Source: Liopterus haemorrhoidalis
Lineage: Eukaryota > Arthropoda > Insecta > Coleoptera > Dytiscidae
Length of the DNA stretch: 64,000 bases
Assembly (NCBI GenBank): GCA_963971575.1
Contig: OZ020611.1
Span: forward strand, 182,356,535-182,420,534
Direction of reading: 5' to 3'
Part shown: piece by piece, positions 42,655-53,603 of the stretch
Layout: each line of letters begins with the position of its first letter
Numbering within the stretch: the first letter of the stretch is position 1
The notes under the pieces: generated by a model
Told to the model about the DNA's origin: nothing
Database searches by the model: none
What the model saw: the letters and a program-made list of their open reading frames with translations, nothing else
Position numbers and translations under genes: made by a program

Positions 42655-45412
42655 AAAATGTGAAGTGTTAATTTTCACAAATTCCAAGGTTGGCAGGTAT
42701 TTAATAAGTAATAGGTATACTCTGTTCAAAATCAAGAAGTAGTAATCAGGCAATGTTCACTTGATAATTTTGTCGAACTCTCGTCGTTCGTTGGCTGTTG
42801 ATCCGTTAAATTTATGCGACAGCCAATAGGGTAGCGACTTCAATCTTTCACTTGATTTTATTACTATTTCTGCATTTCGAACAGGGTATAACAAATTATG
42901 GGTACATATTAAAAATCGGATTAAACAAAATTTTATTTAAAAAAATCGGTAACTTTTGTAAGAATAAACCACGTGAATCCATCTAGATACTCATAAGCGT
43001 AATTAATAACGATATGCGCTCGCATCAAGACCCAGCTATAGTTACCCAGTTCTCCAGTCAGTCAGATTATAAGTCTGGTGTTTTAAAAAATTCGATATAT
43101 TTGAAATAATTATTAAATCAAAATTCCTGTTGGCTATTCCGGTTCACATTAATGGGCATTACATGTTTTTCAGATTTTTAGATCAGCCCCTATAGATTTG
43201 GATTATTGGAATATTGGAATGGAGTTTTTTGGAATATTTTATGCAAAAATCGTGTTAAAAAAATATATACTTTTCGTTTCTTAATCTACGTCTTAATAGC
43301 TTTCTTTCGATACCACACAATATTTTTTTGTTAAATAATAATGTTTTTCAACGACACAAAAACTTCGTTAATTTCAAATAACTAATCTGAACAAAAATTT
43401 CTATTGAACTGTTCCCGTTCTCACCAATTTACATTATTGAGAATTTTTTCGGATTTTTAGATCAACCCTCTCGGACAGGGGTTCCCAACAGGGTCGGTAC
43501 ATACTTCCTAGGGGTTGATAGAAGTTTGGACAAATTAGATACTTTCGTTTTTCATTATTATTATATCAAAAGGATTGTTTAATAATTGTTGACAAAAAAA
43601 TCCAGTCAGTTTTAAAATATCAAAAAATTTACACACCAGCGTGAATACTATTAATTTAATAATGCATTTTGTATATGATGATGTTAGTGGGACCCACCGG
43701 TCAATTACCAAGAAGGTCGATGGAATTGGATAATTTCTTAGAAAGGGTCAATGCGTGAAAAGGAAATAAGGTTGGGGAAAAAAGTTTTTGAAATTTATAG
43801 GTTTTTGAAGGTATATATATTTGTACGACCTCGACTTACGACCAAGTTCCGTTCCGAAGGGTTGGTCGTAAGTCGAATTTGGTCATAAGTCGGGAAATTT
43901 ACAAAATTTCAAAATATGTATACATATCTTACCCCCCCCCCCCAATCATGGTTTTAACTTCAATATATGCTAAATCCCGTGTTATTGACTGCAAATACTT
44001 GAAAAAAGGCGATAAAAATAAACAAAACTGGTCTTACCTGGAGAAAAAATACAATTTTTATTTGAAGACTGGAAGAAAATAAAGTGCAAGAAACGTTAGA
44101 AATTGTAATAAAAAGGGGCGTAATTGAAGTACATAGTTAGTCATAAAAATAATTTTACTTGTAGCATTGCAAGTGAATTTGACCAATATTTGCTTGCATT
44201 TTACGTTTTATGATGTTTATAAATAAAAATTTTAAATTTTGTTCGTAAGTACGGGAGTTCGGGAGGTCGTAATTCGGGCGATACCTGTATTTTCAACAGT
44301 GAAGGCTGTCAACGTGTTGAATGTCAGGGACAATATATATATTTTATAAAAAAATTCGATTTATCAAAATTCAGAATTTATAACAATTAAAAATTTTCAA
44401 AATTGTTTTACTAAAATTTTGAAATTACCTAACTTTAAAATTTTTCCAAATCTCAAAATTTACAAAATTTAAAAATTTTGGGTATTTAGAGAATTAAACT
44501 GAAAATTACTGATGCATGTCTGCACATATGAACTCGGCTCTCAGCTGTTAATTTTTTTTTTTTTATATTTTTAAATTCAATAATAGACACACTGTCTTAG
44601 CTATACAAAAAAACCCCTAATATTATTAGCCATGAAAAAATAATTAATTTTGTCAAGAACACAAAAACTCTAAAAATACTTATCGTACGTTTCCGGCTCA
44701 GATCAATGTCCATTACATATGATTTTTTCAGATCTTTTGTATAACCCTTTTTGGTAAAAGAGTAGATTAGAACATTTTTACCACATTTTTGGCTAAAATC
44801 GTGTTAAAAAAAAAACGAATTTTAAAAAACTACCTTTAGCTTCTTAATCTACGTCTTAATTTTTTATTCTAGATTTTAATTCTTTAATTTTTTAAATTTT
44901 AATCCTTTTGATACTAGACAATACATTAACAACACAAAAAAAGTGTAATTTTTTGAAAAACCTTTAATCTGATCAGATATTCCTGTTGAACTATTCCGGT
45001 TTCCATCAATGTTCATTATTATGGATTTTTATCAGATTTTTAGATCAACCCTTTTGGGAAATAGGATGGGGACAAAAGTTTCTTGATATATTTTTGGCGA
45101 AAATCCCATAAATAAAACTGATTTTTCAAAAATTAAATTGATCCACGCATTAAGAGGTTTCATTTGACGTGCCAAACAAAATTTAAAAAAATAATTATGT
45201 TTTTAAATACATATTTGTTTATATTTATTTTGGGATGTGTTTTTTGAACTCTTAGTATATTTCCTATATGTGGGTCAAAGAGTTGTATAAGTATGCCAAA
45301 TTTCAATTTTCTATGTTAAGCCGTTTCGTTACAATTTCTAATGTACAGACAGACGTTATACAGACACCTGAGTGACGTTATAAGGTTTTTTTTGTGGTCA
45401 TACCTACAAAAC
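42655..45412 (-). repeat. PAL-family copy G, long form (2.75 kb) with internal repeats and an insertion
   Basis: In inverted orientation: palindrome end tgtgaagtgttaattttcac at 42659, aggtatttaataagt, and the other end at about 45405 (gtggtcatacctacaaaacc). It carries at least four units of the 'aactattccggtt..catcaatg..catta..cagatttttagatcaaccc' motif (about 43130, 43408, 44690 and 44990), and near 45250-45360 the block 'gggtcaaagagttgtataag..ccaaatttc' with 'cagacagacg'. The middle (43816-44290) is an inserted element. Confidence 0.65.
43816..44290. mobile_element. Small inserted element with gtacgacctcg-type ends
   Basis: Left part 'gtacgacctcgacttacgac' with internal palindromes (ttacgaccaag / ggtcgtaagtcg), right part 'gtaagtacgggagttcggga..ggtcgtaattcgggcgatacctg'. 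The two ends are related in inverted form (gacctcgacttacga versus tcgtaattcgggcg..), pointing to a MITE. The frame inside is a shadow. Boundaries are approximate. Confidence 0.45.
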
Positions 45413-46124
45413 CCTAAAAATACGTATGTAAGGGACACATTTCAGCTGAGTTCCACTAAAAATAAAAATTTTGGCTTCTGACCCCACCAAGAAAAATTAT
45501 AGGCGGCTGAGGCTTAATTAAACTGTTTTAATTTTTTTTTTAATTACAAATATGTTGTTGTACGTTTCAAGTAGCTCAGATATACAGGACAGGGTGGGGC
45601 AACACTTATGTTCACCTCGATTATTTCCTTAATAAAAAGAGTAATAAAATAATGTTCAAATGAAACTTATTTGGGGCAATGGGGGTTTAACAGTAGGTAA
45701 ATAACTTTCTGCAAATTACACTACACATATTATTATAGAAGATTTTTTTTCTCTATTCAACGGTGTAAAAATCGCAATTTGTGGCCTTTAAAATAACGAC
45801 TTATGTGTTTGTAAATAATGGAACTAAATGCATGCAATTGTTTCTACAAGACATGAATATTAGAATTAGCCAAGCGTTTCAAACGATAAATTTGGAAAAT
45901 AAGGCTTCTTCTGTTCAAGAAGCTTTTAAAAAAAGTGTATTGAACAGCAACAGAGCCGGCGCGAGGGTCCTTGGCGCCCCTAGGCAAGAAGACTAAATTC
46001 AGAGCCCCTAAGCAGGGCTAACTACCTTTTATCGGGCTTTGGGCAAGATTTTATAATTGACCTCTCTAAAAAAACGCCTTACATCTAATAAACAAGTGAT
46101 GATCTAAAAAAAAAAAATTGATGT

Positions 46125-47232
46125 GAATTGTGAATTTTCACACATTGCAGGGTTTCGCAGGTATATAATAAGTAAAGGCGGCATGCTGAATGTGTAAGAC
46201 AAATTTTGCTTTGTAGTAATCACGGCAAAATGAACAATATTTTAAAAATAATTTATCGTCTGTTAATCTAAGAACGTTAAAAACAAATTTTATGTTAAAA
46301 TATTTTTTTGTTTATTTAGATTTTGGGGGTTTATTAAGGTTTATTAAGATTTTGAAAATTGCACCTATGGCTTCCATTGATTATTGTTTTAAGTTATATG
46401 CTCCGCCATTGGCGCACCCTGGGGGGTGGAACGCCCCCCCCCCCCAAGAAGGATGTTAATACCAAATTTTTTAATTTTTTATCATCATGGTGTTAGGTAA
46501 ATATATAGATATGGATTTAAAAATAGAGATGAGGACCTTTTTCTTTTTTAGATCATCAATAGTATTTTACAAGTGAGGACCTTTTTGTGGACAAATGGGA
46601 AAAAAACAAAACATACAATTGTCTCCTCTGCCCGGGAGCGAACCCTAGTTTGCTGCGTAGTAAGCGAGCAAGATAACCATTAGATCATGATACGTCTTCT
46701 AGTCTAATGTGATACATAACTATTACTTTTGTAAATCGTCAACCAAAAAAACAAAAAATGCGTTATTTTCCGAAAACATAATCTGATAAAAAATTTCTGT
46801 TGTACTATTCCGGTTCATATCAATGTACATAACTTAGAATTTTTTCAGATTTTTAGTTTAAACCATCTGGGCTACAGGTGTGGAACAAATTTTTTTTTTG
46901 TAAAATTTTGACAAAAATAGCATCAAAATAATGTATTTCGCAAAAATAAAATTTTGATCTTTAATCCACGTACTAAGGGCTTTCATTTGATACCCTACTC
47001 AAAATTAAAAAAAATATTTTTTTTTTCGATGATCACATTTTTGTTTATATTTATAGGGGGATATGTTTCTTAGATGTTTTAGTATTTTTTCTATGTGCGG
47101 GTAAAAGAGTTGTATAAGCATCCCAAATTTCAACTCTCTAAGTTTAGCCGTTTGGCTACAATTTTTACCAAACAGACAGACAGACGACAAAATGACGATA
47201 TAAGGGTTTTTTGGTCATACCTACAACACCCT
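46125..47232 (-). repeat. PAL-family copy C, with tRNA-like segment and a small hAT insertion
   Basis: Inverted orientation; runs from the palindrome tgtgaattttcacacattgc at 46128 to tcatacctacaacaccc at about 47228. It aligns with copy B over nearly its whole length (catcccaaatttcaactctc; gggtatcaaatgaaagccctt in the other strand; gaaccggaatagtacaacag). A tRNA-like segment is at 46621-46692. From about 46409 to 46580 the family sequence is replaced by a hAT-like end (attggcgcaccctgggggg) that recurs at the window's right edge. Confidence 0.75.
46621..46692 (-). ncRNA. tRNA-like segment inside PAL copy C
   Basis: On the minus strand it reads gatctaatggttatcttgct (A-box-like) followed by tttgctgcgtag-complement and gggttcgctcccggg (B-box-like). 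The T-arm here pairs better than in copy A (ccggg / cccgg type), so this copy may be the best preserved. No clean acceptor stem could be built by eye. Confidence 0.45.
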
Positions 47233-47500
47233 AAAAAGGTCTTCACATCTAAAATATAAGTGGTGACCAAAAAAAGGTCCTCACTACAAAATTACAATAC
47301 GCTATCCGGATGTGTTTTAGTTTTTCCTTTATTTTTTCTTATTGATTATTATTTTTATATTAATTTAGCGCCTTTTTCCACTGATCACCTGAGACAATTG
47401 CCTCACTTGCCTCACCCTCAATCCGTCTTGAACGGCAAAGTCATTATTTTGAACATTTAGTACAATAGATAGATTACTGTTATGAGTCACTAATCACTTA

Positions 47501-47866
47501 CCGTATATTCCGGCGAATAACGCGCACCTCAAATCTGAACAGATTTATTTTAGTTTTTGCATGTATTCCTCGCATACCGCGCACCCGTATAATCTGCTTT
47601 CCTGGAAACACTTTTATGCCAATATTCCTTCATAACAACCGTATGTATAAGCCGGTAAGGTATATCTGTTAATTTAGATAGTTTAGTTGATTAGTATTTA
47701 TATTATGTATTCATTATATAACAGGAATCCTATATATACCCTATTTACACTATTACCATTCTAATCTTCGAACGGGTAAGTTTTATACCCGGCGTATAAC
47801 GCACACCCAACAAATTTGACAAAACTTTCAATGCTAAAAGTGCGCGTTATACGCCGGAATATACGG
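47501..47866. mobile_element. 366-bp TA-flanked MITE, CCGTATATTCCGGCG family
   Basis: Ends ccgtatattccggcgaataa and ..ttatacgccggaatatacgg, bounded by TA at 47499-47500 and 47867-47868. Repeated cgcgcac / gtgcgcg blocks lie inside both ends. The internal sequence also has a further 'ggcgtataacgcacaccc' unit at 47792. Non-coding; nested in the 45585-48172 element, to the right of the hAT insertion. Confidence 0.82.
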
Positions 47867-48172
47867 TATTATATTTATGACCACAAAAAGTCGCTTTTTC
47901 AAAAATGTTGTTATATAAGGATATAAAAGTTTTACAGCGTTAAAAAGAGAAAAAAAAGCTCTATAATATTGTGTTAAATAATATATGTAGTGTAATTTGA
48001 AAAATAGTATCTACTTAATTAATAGCCTCTTGCTAAACAAATGAAAAAAAAATGTTTGAAACCATTATATTATGACCCCTATTACCCTGAATAAATTTTA
48101 TTTGAACAATATTTTTATAACTCTTTCTATTAAGGAAATAATCAGGATGAACATAAGTGTTGCCTCAGCCTG

Positions 48173-48784
48173 TATAATAATCATTAATAAGAAGCGATAG
48201 GATCTGGAATCAGTTCACCTCTCGTACGTGTGTATCCCTCCATAGACAGAGAATGTTCGTTAACCAGAAATAGTCCTAAGTGACCATTATTACAAATAGA
48301 ATTTCAAACCTCTATAGAAGTCGTTTTACGCGGCACAAAACGCATCGAGATCAAACCACCCGCACATAGAATCTGTGTGAAGATGGTCCTGTGTGATGCG
48401 GACTAAATATCGAATCGAGCAGCTCTGATCACAACAGAGTCGTGGCAGCAATACGAAGGCGTACGTTGAGCAAACTTTCAGTTTGATGGATGGAAGGAAA
48501 TGAGCGCCCTAGGATAATGGTCGGAATTAGATTATCGGAGGGACAATGTCCATCCCAAAGATAACTTGAACGCTCTAAATGGTACCTATGAGAAATCTTC
48601 TCTACTATATATTTTGGAAACTGGCAAGATTCGATTTCTAACGTCACTACCGGAATACTATAGATTGCACTCATTAATAAACCTTATTGTCTAGACATTT
48701 TACAATGTCTCTCAGATGGGATGCAGTGAGTTTTCGATATTACACGTTACAATTATCTTCCTTAAACAACGCGCACACAGAAAA
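48173..48784. other. Intergenic stretch, nothing recognised
   Basis: No domain-bearing ORF. The frame at 48429-48674 (minus) has no recognisable features. Composition is more balanced than the surrounding repeats. Confidence 0.35.
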
Positions 48785-48838
48785 ATGAATGTGAAGTGTG
48801 AATTTTTACACATTTCAGGGTTTTGTAGGTATTTAATA
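48785..48838 (-). repeat. PAL-family 3' end, broken by mariner 3
   Basis: Reads tgtgaagtgtgaatttttac..agggttttgtaggtatttaata, the PAL terminus, and is cut by the mariner that starts at 48839 at its TA. No PAL body continues on the far side of the mariner. Confidence 0.65.
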
Positions 48839-49010
48839 CGAGGGTAACCTTTTATGTTTTTACAAACGACTACTAGAAAGCAATACTGGAATGTGTCATT
48901 ACTATATTCGTAAAATTTGACGTTTGTTATTGTGAAATCAGTGACAGCTTATAAATAGACCGAGTAGTTTTTTAACAGTGAACATTAAATAAAAACGAGT
49001 TTGTGAAAAA

Positions 49011-50340
49011 ATGAATATTACTCGTGAAGGTTTTCGTTGGATGATTTTTTAGGATTTTAGTAAAGGCCTAACTCAACAACAATGCATAGATTCGCTTCGT
49101 CCAATTTTGGTAATTAAGCACCATTAGAAAAGACTGTTTACAATTGGTTTGCAGAAGTTCATCATGGTCGTGCGTCCGTCAGTGTTGAATTTCGTGAAGG
49201 TCGACCAAAATCGGTTGTGATTCAAAAAAACATCGATGCTTTGCGCAAAATGATTGAAGAAGATCGACATGTGACTTACCGTGAGATAGATGTATCCTTT
49301 GGCATATCTCAGACTGCAATACATTCGATTTGGCATGAACATTTATTTGTGAAAAAGTTCTGTTCCCGATGGATTCCGCATAATTTGATTGAAGCTCAAA
49401 AAAGGCTCGTGTTGATTGGTGTAAGGGAATGCTAAAAAAATTCAACCTAGGCACTGCAAAATCCATATACAACATCATTACAGGTGACGAAACTTGGATT
49501 TATTCATATGAACTAACGAAACTAAGCAATAATCCACTGTTTGGGTTTTCCAAGATGAACCGAAACCCACAAAAGTTGTTCGTTCACGAAGCACTTCCAA
49601 GAAAATGATCGCTCGTTTCTTTGGTTGTACTGAACATGTCGCAACCATTCCTTTAGAGCAGAGGTTTTCAAACTTTTTCGAGTCGTGGAACCCTTTACAG
49701 TCTAACCATCTTCCGTGGAACAAAAAAAAAAAAAACAAGGTTGATACCAAGGCTGACCAGATTTCAGTTGAGGAAAACCCTAAGATTGAAAATAAAATTG
49801 GAAATATAGTATATTTTATTAAATTTTGCTCACCTCCAAAATATAAGTGATGAGCAAAAAAAAGGTTCTCACTTCCAAAATCAAAATTCAAGTAATGAGA
49901 AAAAAAAAGGTCTTCACCTCTAAACTACAAAACCGGGGGAAAAAGTGAAAAAGTATAAGCCGACGCCCAAGTTATTTGTATTAAATTTAAGATAAAGCCC
50001 GTGGAACCCCAGGGTTCCATGGAACACAGTTTGTTTTTGCTCGACACTTGGACTTTGGGACCTTTTTTTTTGCCAAGGGCGCCAAAACATGGCTTTGCCC
50101 CTAGCGCAAGTTTTTCTTACTGCGGGTCTGAATTAATGGCTCATTGCCCTTATTCACCTGATTTAATCCCTAACAACTTTTTTTTGTTCCCCAATGTCAA
50201 TCACCTCAAAAACTGTTGAAGCCTTCAAAAACCATGTTATTGAGATACCAACTTCAGAGTGGAAAAAATGTTTCGAGAATTGGTTCGAACGCATGCAAAA
50301 GTGTATAAATCTTAAAGGCGAATATTTTGAAAAGAAGTAA
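49011..50340 (+). pseudogene. Mariner transposase (element 3), split and mutated
   Basis: In order: MNITREGFRWMIF at 49011, with a stop after 13 codons; SKGLTQQQCIDSLRP (first HTH); KNIDALRKMIEEDRHVTYRE and ISQTAIHSIWHEHL (second HTH); FCSRWIPHNLIEAQK (the W[VI]PH-type linker); ITGDETWIYSYE (first catalytic aspartate); a frameshift; SKKMIARFFGCTEHVATIP; then foreign repeat sequence; then LMAHCPYSPDLIPNNFFLFP (third-aspartate region) and a TSEWKKCFENWFERMQKCIN-like C-terminus. The segment that should carry the second aspartate has been replaced, so the protein cannot be catalytic. Confidence 0.85.
49655..50130. mobile_element. hAT-like repeat inserted in mariner 3
   Basis: Begins cagaggttttcaaacttttt, a common hAT terminus, then gtcgtggaaccc; gtggaaccccagggttccatgg occurs at 50000-50022, close to the right side. 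The right terminus and duplication are unclear: after 50040 the sequence (gggcgccaaaac..) is still not mariner until about 50130. It contains motifs 'tgagcaaaaaaaaggttctcac' also found near 47270, hinting at shared filler sequence. Confidence 0.5.
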
Positions 50341-50609
50341 AACAGTTTATTACAAAAAAAAATTTCTTTTTTAGTTTTTGTAAAAACTTAAAAGGTAGCC
50401 CTCGTATAAATTTAAAGAGGTTTAATTATGATAATTAGAAAAAAAAAAGTTCTGTGCGTTCCGGCTCAAATACACCACTAGTCTTATGAATAGATAATAT
50501 ATGACTTTTAGACATAACAGTTGGTTTCTCTCAGAGTGGTACAGAAATATAATTTAATTTCGCATTTCCAAATTTGTATTTCGTTAATTGTTATATTTAC
50601 TTTTTTTTT

Positions 50610-51470
50610 TCTAATTTAAGAAAAGTGTTGAAGGCAAATGTGCCAGTATCAGTAGAGTTGAGAATTGTGTAGCGGGTATGGGCACGTGGCTTGTGGCGTC
50701 GGCAGACGGCAGAGTGCGCCCGTCAAGTCGTGTGTTCGTCCCGTCGCAGCGTCCCAACCTCGTGCTATTGATTACAGTGTGCATGCTAATGTCGCGACCA
50801 CGGCTACAGTCGCTACCGTGTCGTTTCCCGTGCATGCCATGTGTGTATACTTCTGCCACCGGTCTGCTATCCTGCCATCCTCCGGTCGCCTCGCGAGGTA
50901 AGTCAACATCTTTATAATTTGATGCAAATGTTTCTATTGTGTTAGCGTGGCGTGCAATGTGAGTACCTATATACCGTATACCTTGGTTGCTGAGTGTTGT
51001 GTTCGGCGGTGGTTATGAAGCCGGACTGCGAGTATGCTTGTTTATATGTAGCCATAACGCGGCGCGCATTGTTCTGCGCCGGCTTGTTATATCGCTGCCG
51101 TCCAATGACGTTATATACATTATTATATGAGACTTGGGTGCGAGTCTCACGTGTGCTGTCTGTATCGAGCACCGGGGGGTGAGAAGGGTGCGTCGATCGA
51201 TCTGTAAGAGGGAGGCGCTCACCGCGCGACGCCACACGACGCTCCGACCAATGCCCGACCGTTATTATATCATATATAAGTTATGATTGGTCCGCGCTAT
51301 AATTCATATCGATATAATGAGCACCAATGGTCATGTGCTTATGATATTTCATACCGGGGTTCATGCCGGTTATGATTGGTGCCTTACGTGGGGGGAACGC
51401 CTTGACTTGCTCCTCGATTCACACGGCTACTTTTTCAACATCTCCCGCTACATAAAAGAAGAGGGACACT
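50610..51470. promoter_or_regulatory. CpG-rich island with splice donor and four CCAAT boxes: candidate promoter/first exon
   Basis: GC and CpG content is clearly above the surrounding sequence (cgtcccgtcgcagcgtccca; ataacgcggcgcgcattg; accgcgcgacgccacacgac). A perfect donor, gag/gtaagt at 50898, follows a CpG-rich 250-bp stretch, which fits an untranslated or short-coding first exon on the plus strand. On the minus strand cgcg/gtgagc at about 51221 is also donor-like. CCAAT/ATTGG boxes occur at 51248, 51286, 51324 and 51375, with a catatataag TATA-like motif at 51271. Strand is unresolved and a divergent promoter is possible. None of the open frames here has a recognised domain. Confidence 0.5.
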
Positions 51471-52266
51471 CATAATCAAATAAAGTCACTTTAATACAAT
51501 CAAATAATTACACAATGCAAAAAGATAGGGGTCTTATCAAGTTTAGTCAAAGACAAATGTAATGGAACCGACCATAAGATACACTGTTAACTTTAACAGT
51601 GCCATCTTAAAGTTCATTTGATGTCATGTTCGTATATTTGTTTTTATTAAAAGTTTCGACTTCCCTGTTATTGATTTTGCATTAGCAACTGTATATTTTT
51701 AACATATCTATATTTTATAAACGAGCTTTAGAAAAATACAATTAAAGACGTCGATTATTTTTCCCTTATATTGAATTTCTTCCAAATAATGGAAGAGAGT
51801 TAGTTAGCCAGAAGAACCTATACTAAAACAGCTATAGTAAAAAGTGAAATTGGTTACCCTAAAACTAGATGTATGAATTAGGTTGAAAGGGATTGGAAGA
51901 CCTTGAAAGTGAGGTACTAGATGACGGTAGCAGAGGATAGATTGAGTCGCAGAAGAAACCTGTTAAGAGGAGGTCTAAGCTCACCTTGGGTTATCGCGTC
52001 AATAAGTTGATGAGATGAATTTAGACATTGTATGTGTTTTAAATAACTATAGATGTTTTTGTTATCGATAATGTGAGATCGGTGTTATCGGACTATTGAT
52101 TTTTCCACTAAAAAAAAAATAAAATAAAATCTTATATGGACGAAAATTAAGATACCTTAAAGTTTAATTAAAAAATTTGAAACATTTCTGCAGAAACTAA
52201 TTTAACTTTATATATAGCATGTACCATAAATATAAGAAGTAATCAAATATTTGGTAACCAACAATA
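51471..52266. other. AT-rich interval, nothing recognised
   Basis: Apart from a degenerate plus-strand repeat end (gcagaggatagattgagtcgcagaagaaacctg, similar in wording to LINE 3' regions near 51930-51965), no gene or element could be supported. Confidence 0.35.
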
Positions 52267-52337
52267 GAGGAGAAGGTCTTAATATGGACCCTGCATTTAA
52301 TATGGGTCCCCAAAGCAAATTTACTAATATATAACTA

Positions 52338-52744
52338 CAGTCTGTTCCAAACGGTTAAGCGGAACTAGATTTTGCAATCTAGTTATTTTCATCGTTTAAA
52401 TCATGCCTTTCGGCCGTTTTGTTTAAGCTTTGTAAATCATACTTACAATAAACATTTTTTGGCTAAGGTTAATATCATTTTAAAATGTCATTTTCTTTAT
52501 ATTTTGATTTTTTGTTTCATTCTTAATACAAATTTCCCATTTATTTATTTTTTTGTCATTAAAATATCTAAAAAAAATATTTAATTTTGACATATGTCAT
52601 TCGTTTCCATGGTTTCATTGTTGGAATTTTAAATTTTGACATCCCAACGTGAAAAATGAAATAACCCAAGCAAGGTCCCTTCTCGTGACAACCTAAAAGA
52701 ACTAAATTCCCATTTAGTTCCGCTTAACCGTTTGGAACAGACTG
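52338..52744. mobile_element. TA-flanked MITE, family CAGTCTGTT, copy 2 (inverted relative to copy 1)
   Basis: Ends cagtctgttccaaacggtta and ..taaccgtttggaacagactg, flanked by TA. 407 bp, nearly identical to the copy at 5581-5988 when inverted (shared: tcatcgtttaaatcatg, aagcaaggtccctt, gaccatggtt-type blocks). The short plus-strand frame is the counterpart of that in copy 1 and is not a gene. Confidence 0.88.
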
Positions 52745-53039
52745 TAACACCATCTTTCGGCAATAGCTTAAAACACCTACCTTTCGTTCAACAATTTTAC
52801 AAATTTAGTGCAGTTGAGTTCTTGTTCCGTTAGAAACGAATTACAGTAAATGTGTTTGCTTAATTTTGATTCTTTTATTAAGATAAGTTATTGTTATAAG
52901 AATGGGCAAATTTTTTATTCAATCTGCTTGTGATTTATACTTTAAGCTGTTGTATTGTATCGAGATATATTGTGTTACTAGGAGCTACTAGGTACCTCAC
53001 TTAATCTCAAAATAGTCGAACATTAATTTAGATTGCCAT

Positions 53040-53246
53040 GTGCAATGTTGGAAATATAGGCTCCCCGCGAGGTCTAAATATGGGCCAGGGCATATTCAAC
53101 AATACGACATGGACGTTGACGACGCTGACGACGACATGGACGTTGATGAAGTAGGGCAACAACGTCCGGATGATGATGCTGCTTGCATGTTTTGTGACGG
53201 TTGTTTTTTGAGGATCAAATCGGCGAGCTTTGGGTTCGGTGGCTAA
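53040..53246 (+). pseudogene. Fragment resembling the acidic/cysteine C-terminus of a pogo-like transposase
   Basis: The frame reads through an acidic run (DMDVDDADDDMDVDEVGQQR) followed by ACMFCDGCF and a quick stop. Pogo/Tigger-type DDE transposases in arthropods often end with an acidic stretch and a C-x-F-C-x-x-x-F zinc-finger-like motif, which this matches up to the first cysteine pair. The rest of the finger is missing. It lies inside the TA-flanked inverted repeats of 52267-53601, which supports a transposon origin. The first part (QCWKYRLPARSKYGPG) is probably not coding. Confidence 0.45.
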
Positions 53247-53603
53247 TGTGACCTAATGCCACCGGGACAGAAAACGATTTATATGAATGTGATTTTTGTC
53301 AGTAATCAATTATTAAACTGTTACTTTGAGTTTGTATCTTAAACAAAAATAAAATTTATTTGAACTACCCAATTTTTAATGGGGGCCCATATTTCATACA
53401 CTCAATTCTGATTCGAACATTTTACAAATATTCATAGTTGGCTTTGAATCACATTATTTTTCTATTTTTCGAAACGATACAATTTTCAATATTGTATATA
53501 AATCTTTGGGCTAGATGTATGCCAATTTTAAGATCATTTCTTCAAAAACTTTAAAAATATCGAGAAAAACTAAAGGGGGGGGGGCGTATTAGGACCTTCT
53601 CTA

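Larger units (their letters stand above)
45951..47430. mobile_element. hAT-like element, 7/8 target duplication, nested
   Basis: Ends cagagccggcgcgagggtcc and ..cctcaatccgtcttg, flanked by AACAGCAA (45943-45950) and AACGGCAA (47431-47438). The right subterminal region (cacctgagacaattgcctca) is the inverted form of the sequence starting at 12848. The interior is almost entirely PAL copy C with short hAT-derived flanks (ttataattgacctctc..; ggaccttttttt). Confidence 0.75.
45585..48172 (+). mobile_element. TA-flanked DNA transposon carrying a hAT nest
   Basis: Left end caggacagggtggggcaaca, right end ..tgttgcctcagcctg; complementarity continues inward through cttatgttca[cc]tcgattatttcctta and, more weakly, into gttcaaatgaaacttatttg. 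Both edges are next to TA (45583-45584; 48173-48174), as in Tc1/mariner-like elements. The 2.6-kb span is inflated by a hAT-like insertion (45951-47430, itself containing PAL copy C) and a second MITE (47501-47866). The remnant ORF 45781-45950 (AFKITTYVFVNNGTKCMQ..) is interrupted by the hAT and can be read on from 47432 for a few codons to a stop. Confidence 0.8.
48839..50404 (+). mobile_element. Mariner element 3, both ends present, TA duplication
   Basis: Terminal repeats cgagggtaaccttttatgtt and ..acttaaaaggtagccctcg, with TA on both sides (48837-48838, 50405-50406). The transposase region runs from ATG at 49011 to about 50340 but is interrupted by stops, frameshifts and a ~0.45-kb repeat insertion (49655 to about 50130). 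Confidence 0.9.
52267..53601 (+). mobile_element. TA-flanked pogo-like element with a nested MITE
   Basis: Ends gaggagaaggtcttaatatg and ..cgtattaggaccttctc are complementary apart from a few changes and are flanked by TA (52265-52266, 53602-53603). Inside are the CAGTCTGTT MITE (52338-52744) and a short frame resembling the C-terminus of a pogo-like transposase (53040-53246). Most of the transposase is missing. Confidence 0.75.

Noticed and set aside
50942..51237. Overlapping frames on both strands in the 51-kb island as protein genes
   Set aside because: Competing frames on both strands, no domain; expected in GC-rich sequence with few stop codons.
53040..53246. Acidic ORF as an independent host gene
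   Set aside because: It lies inside a TA-flanked inverted-repeat element and matches the tail layout of pogo-like transposases, so a transposon remnant is the simpler explanation.
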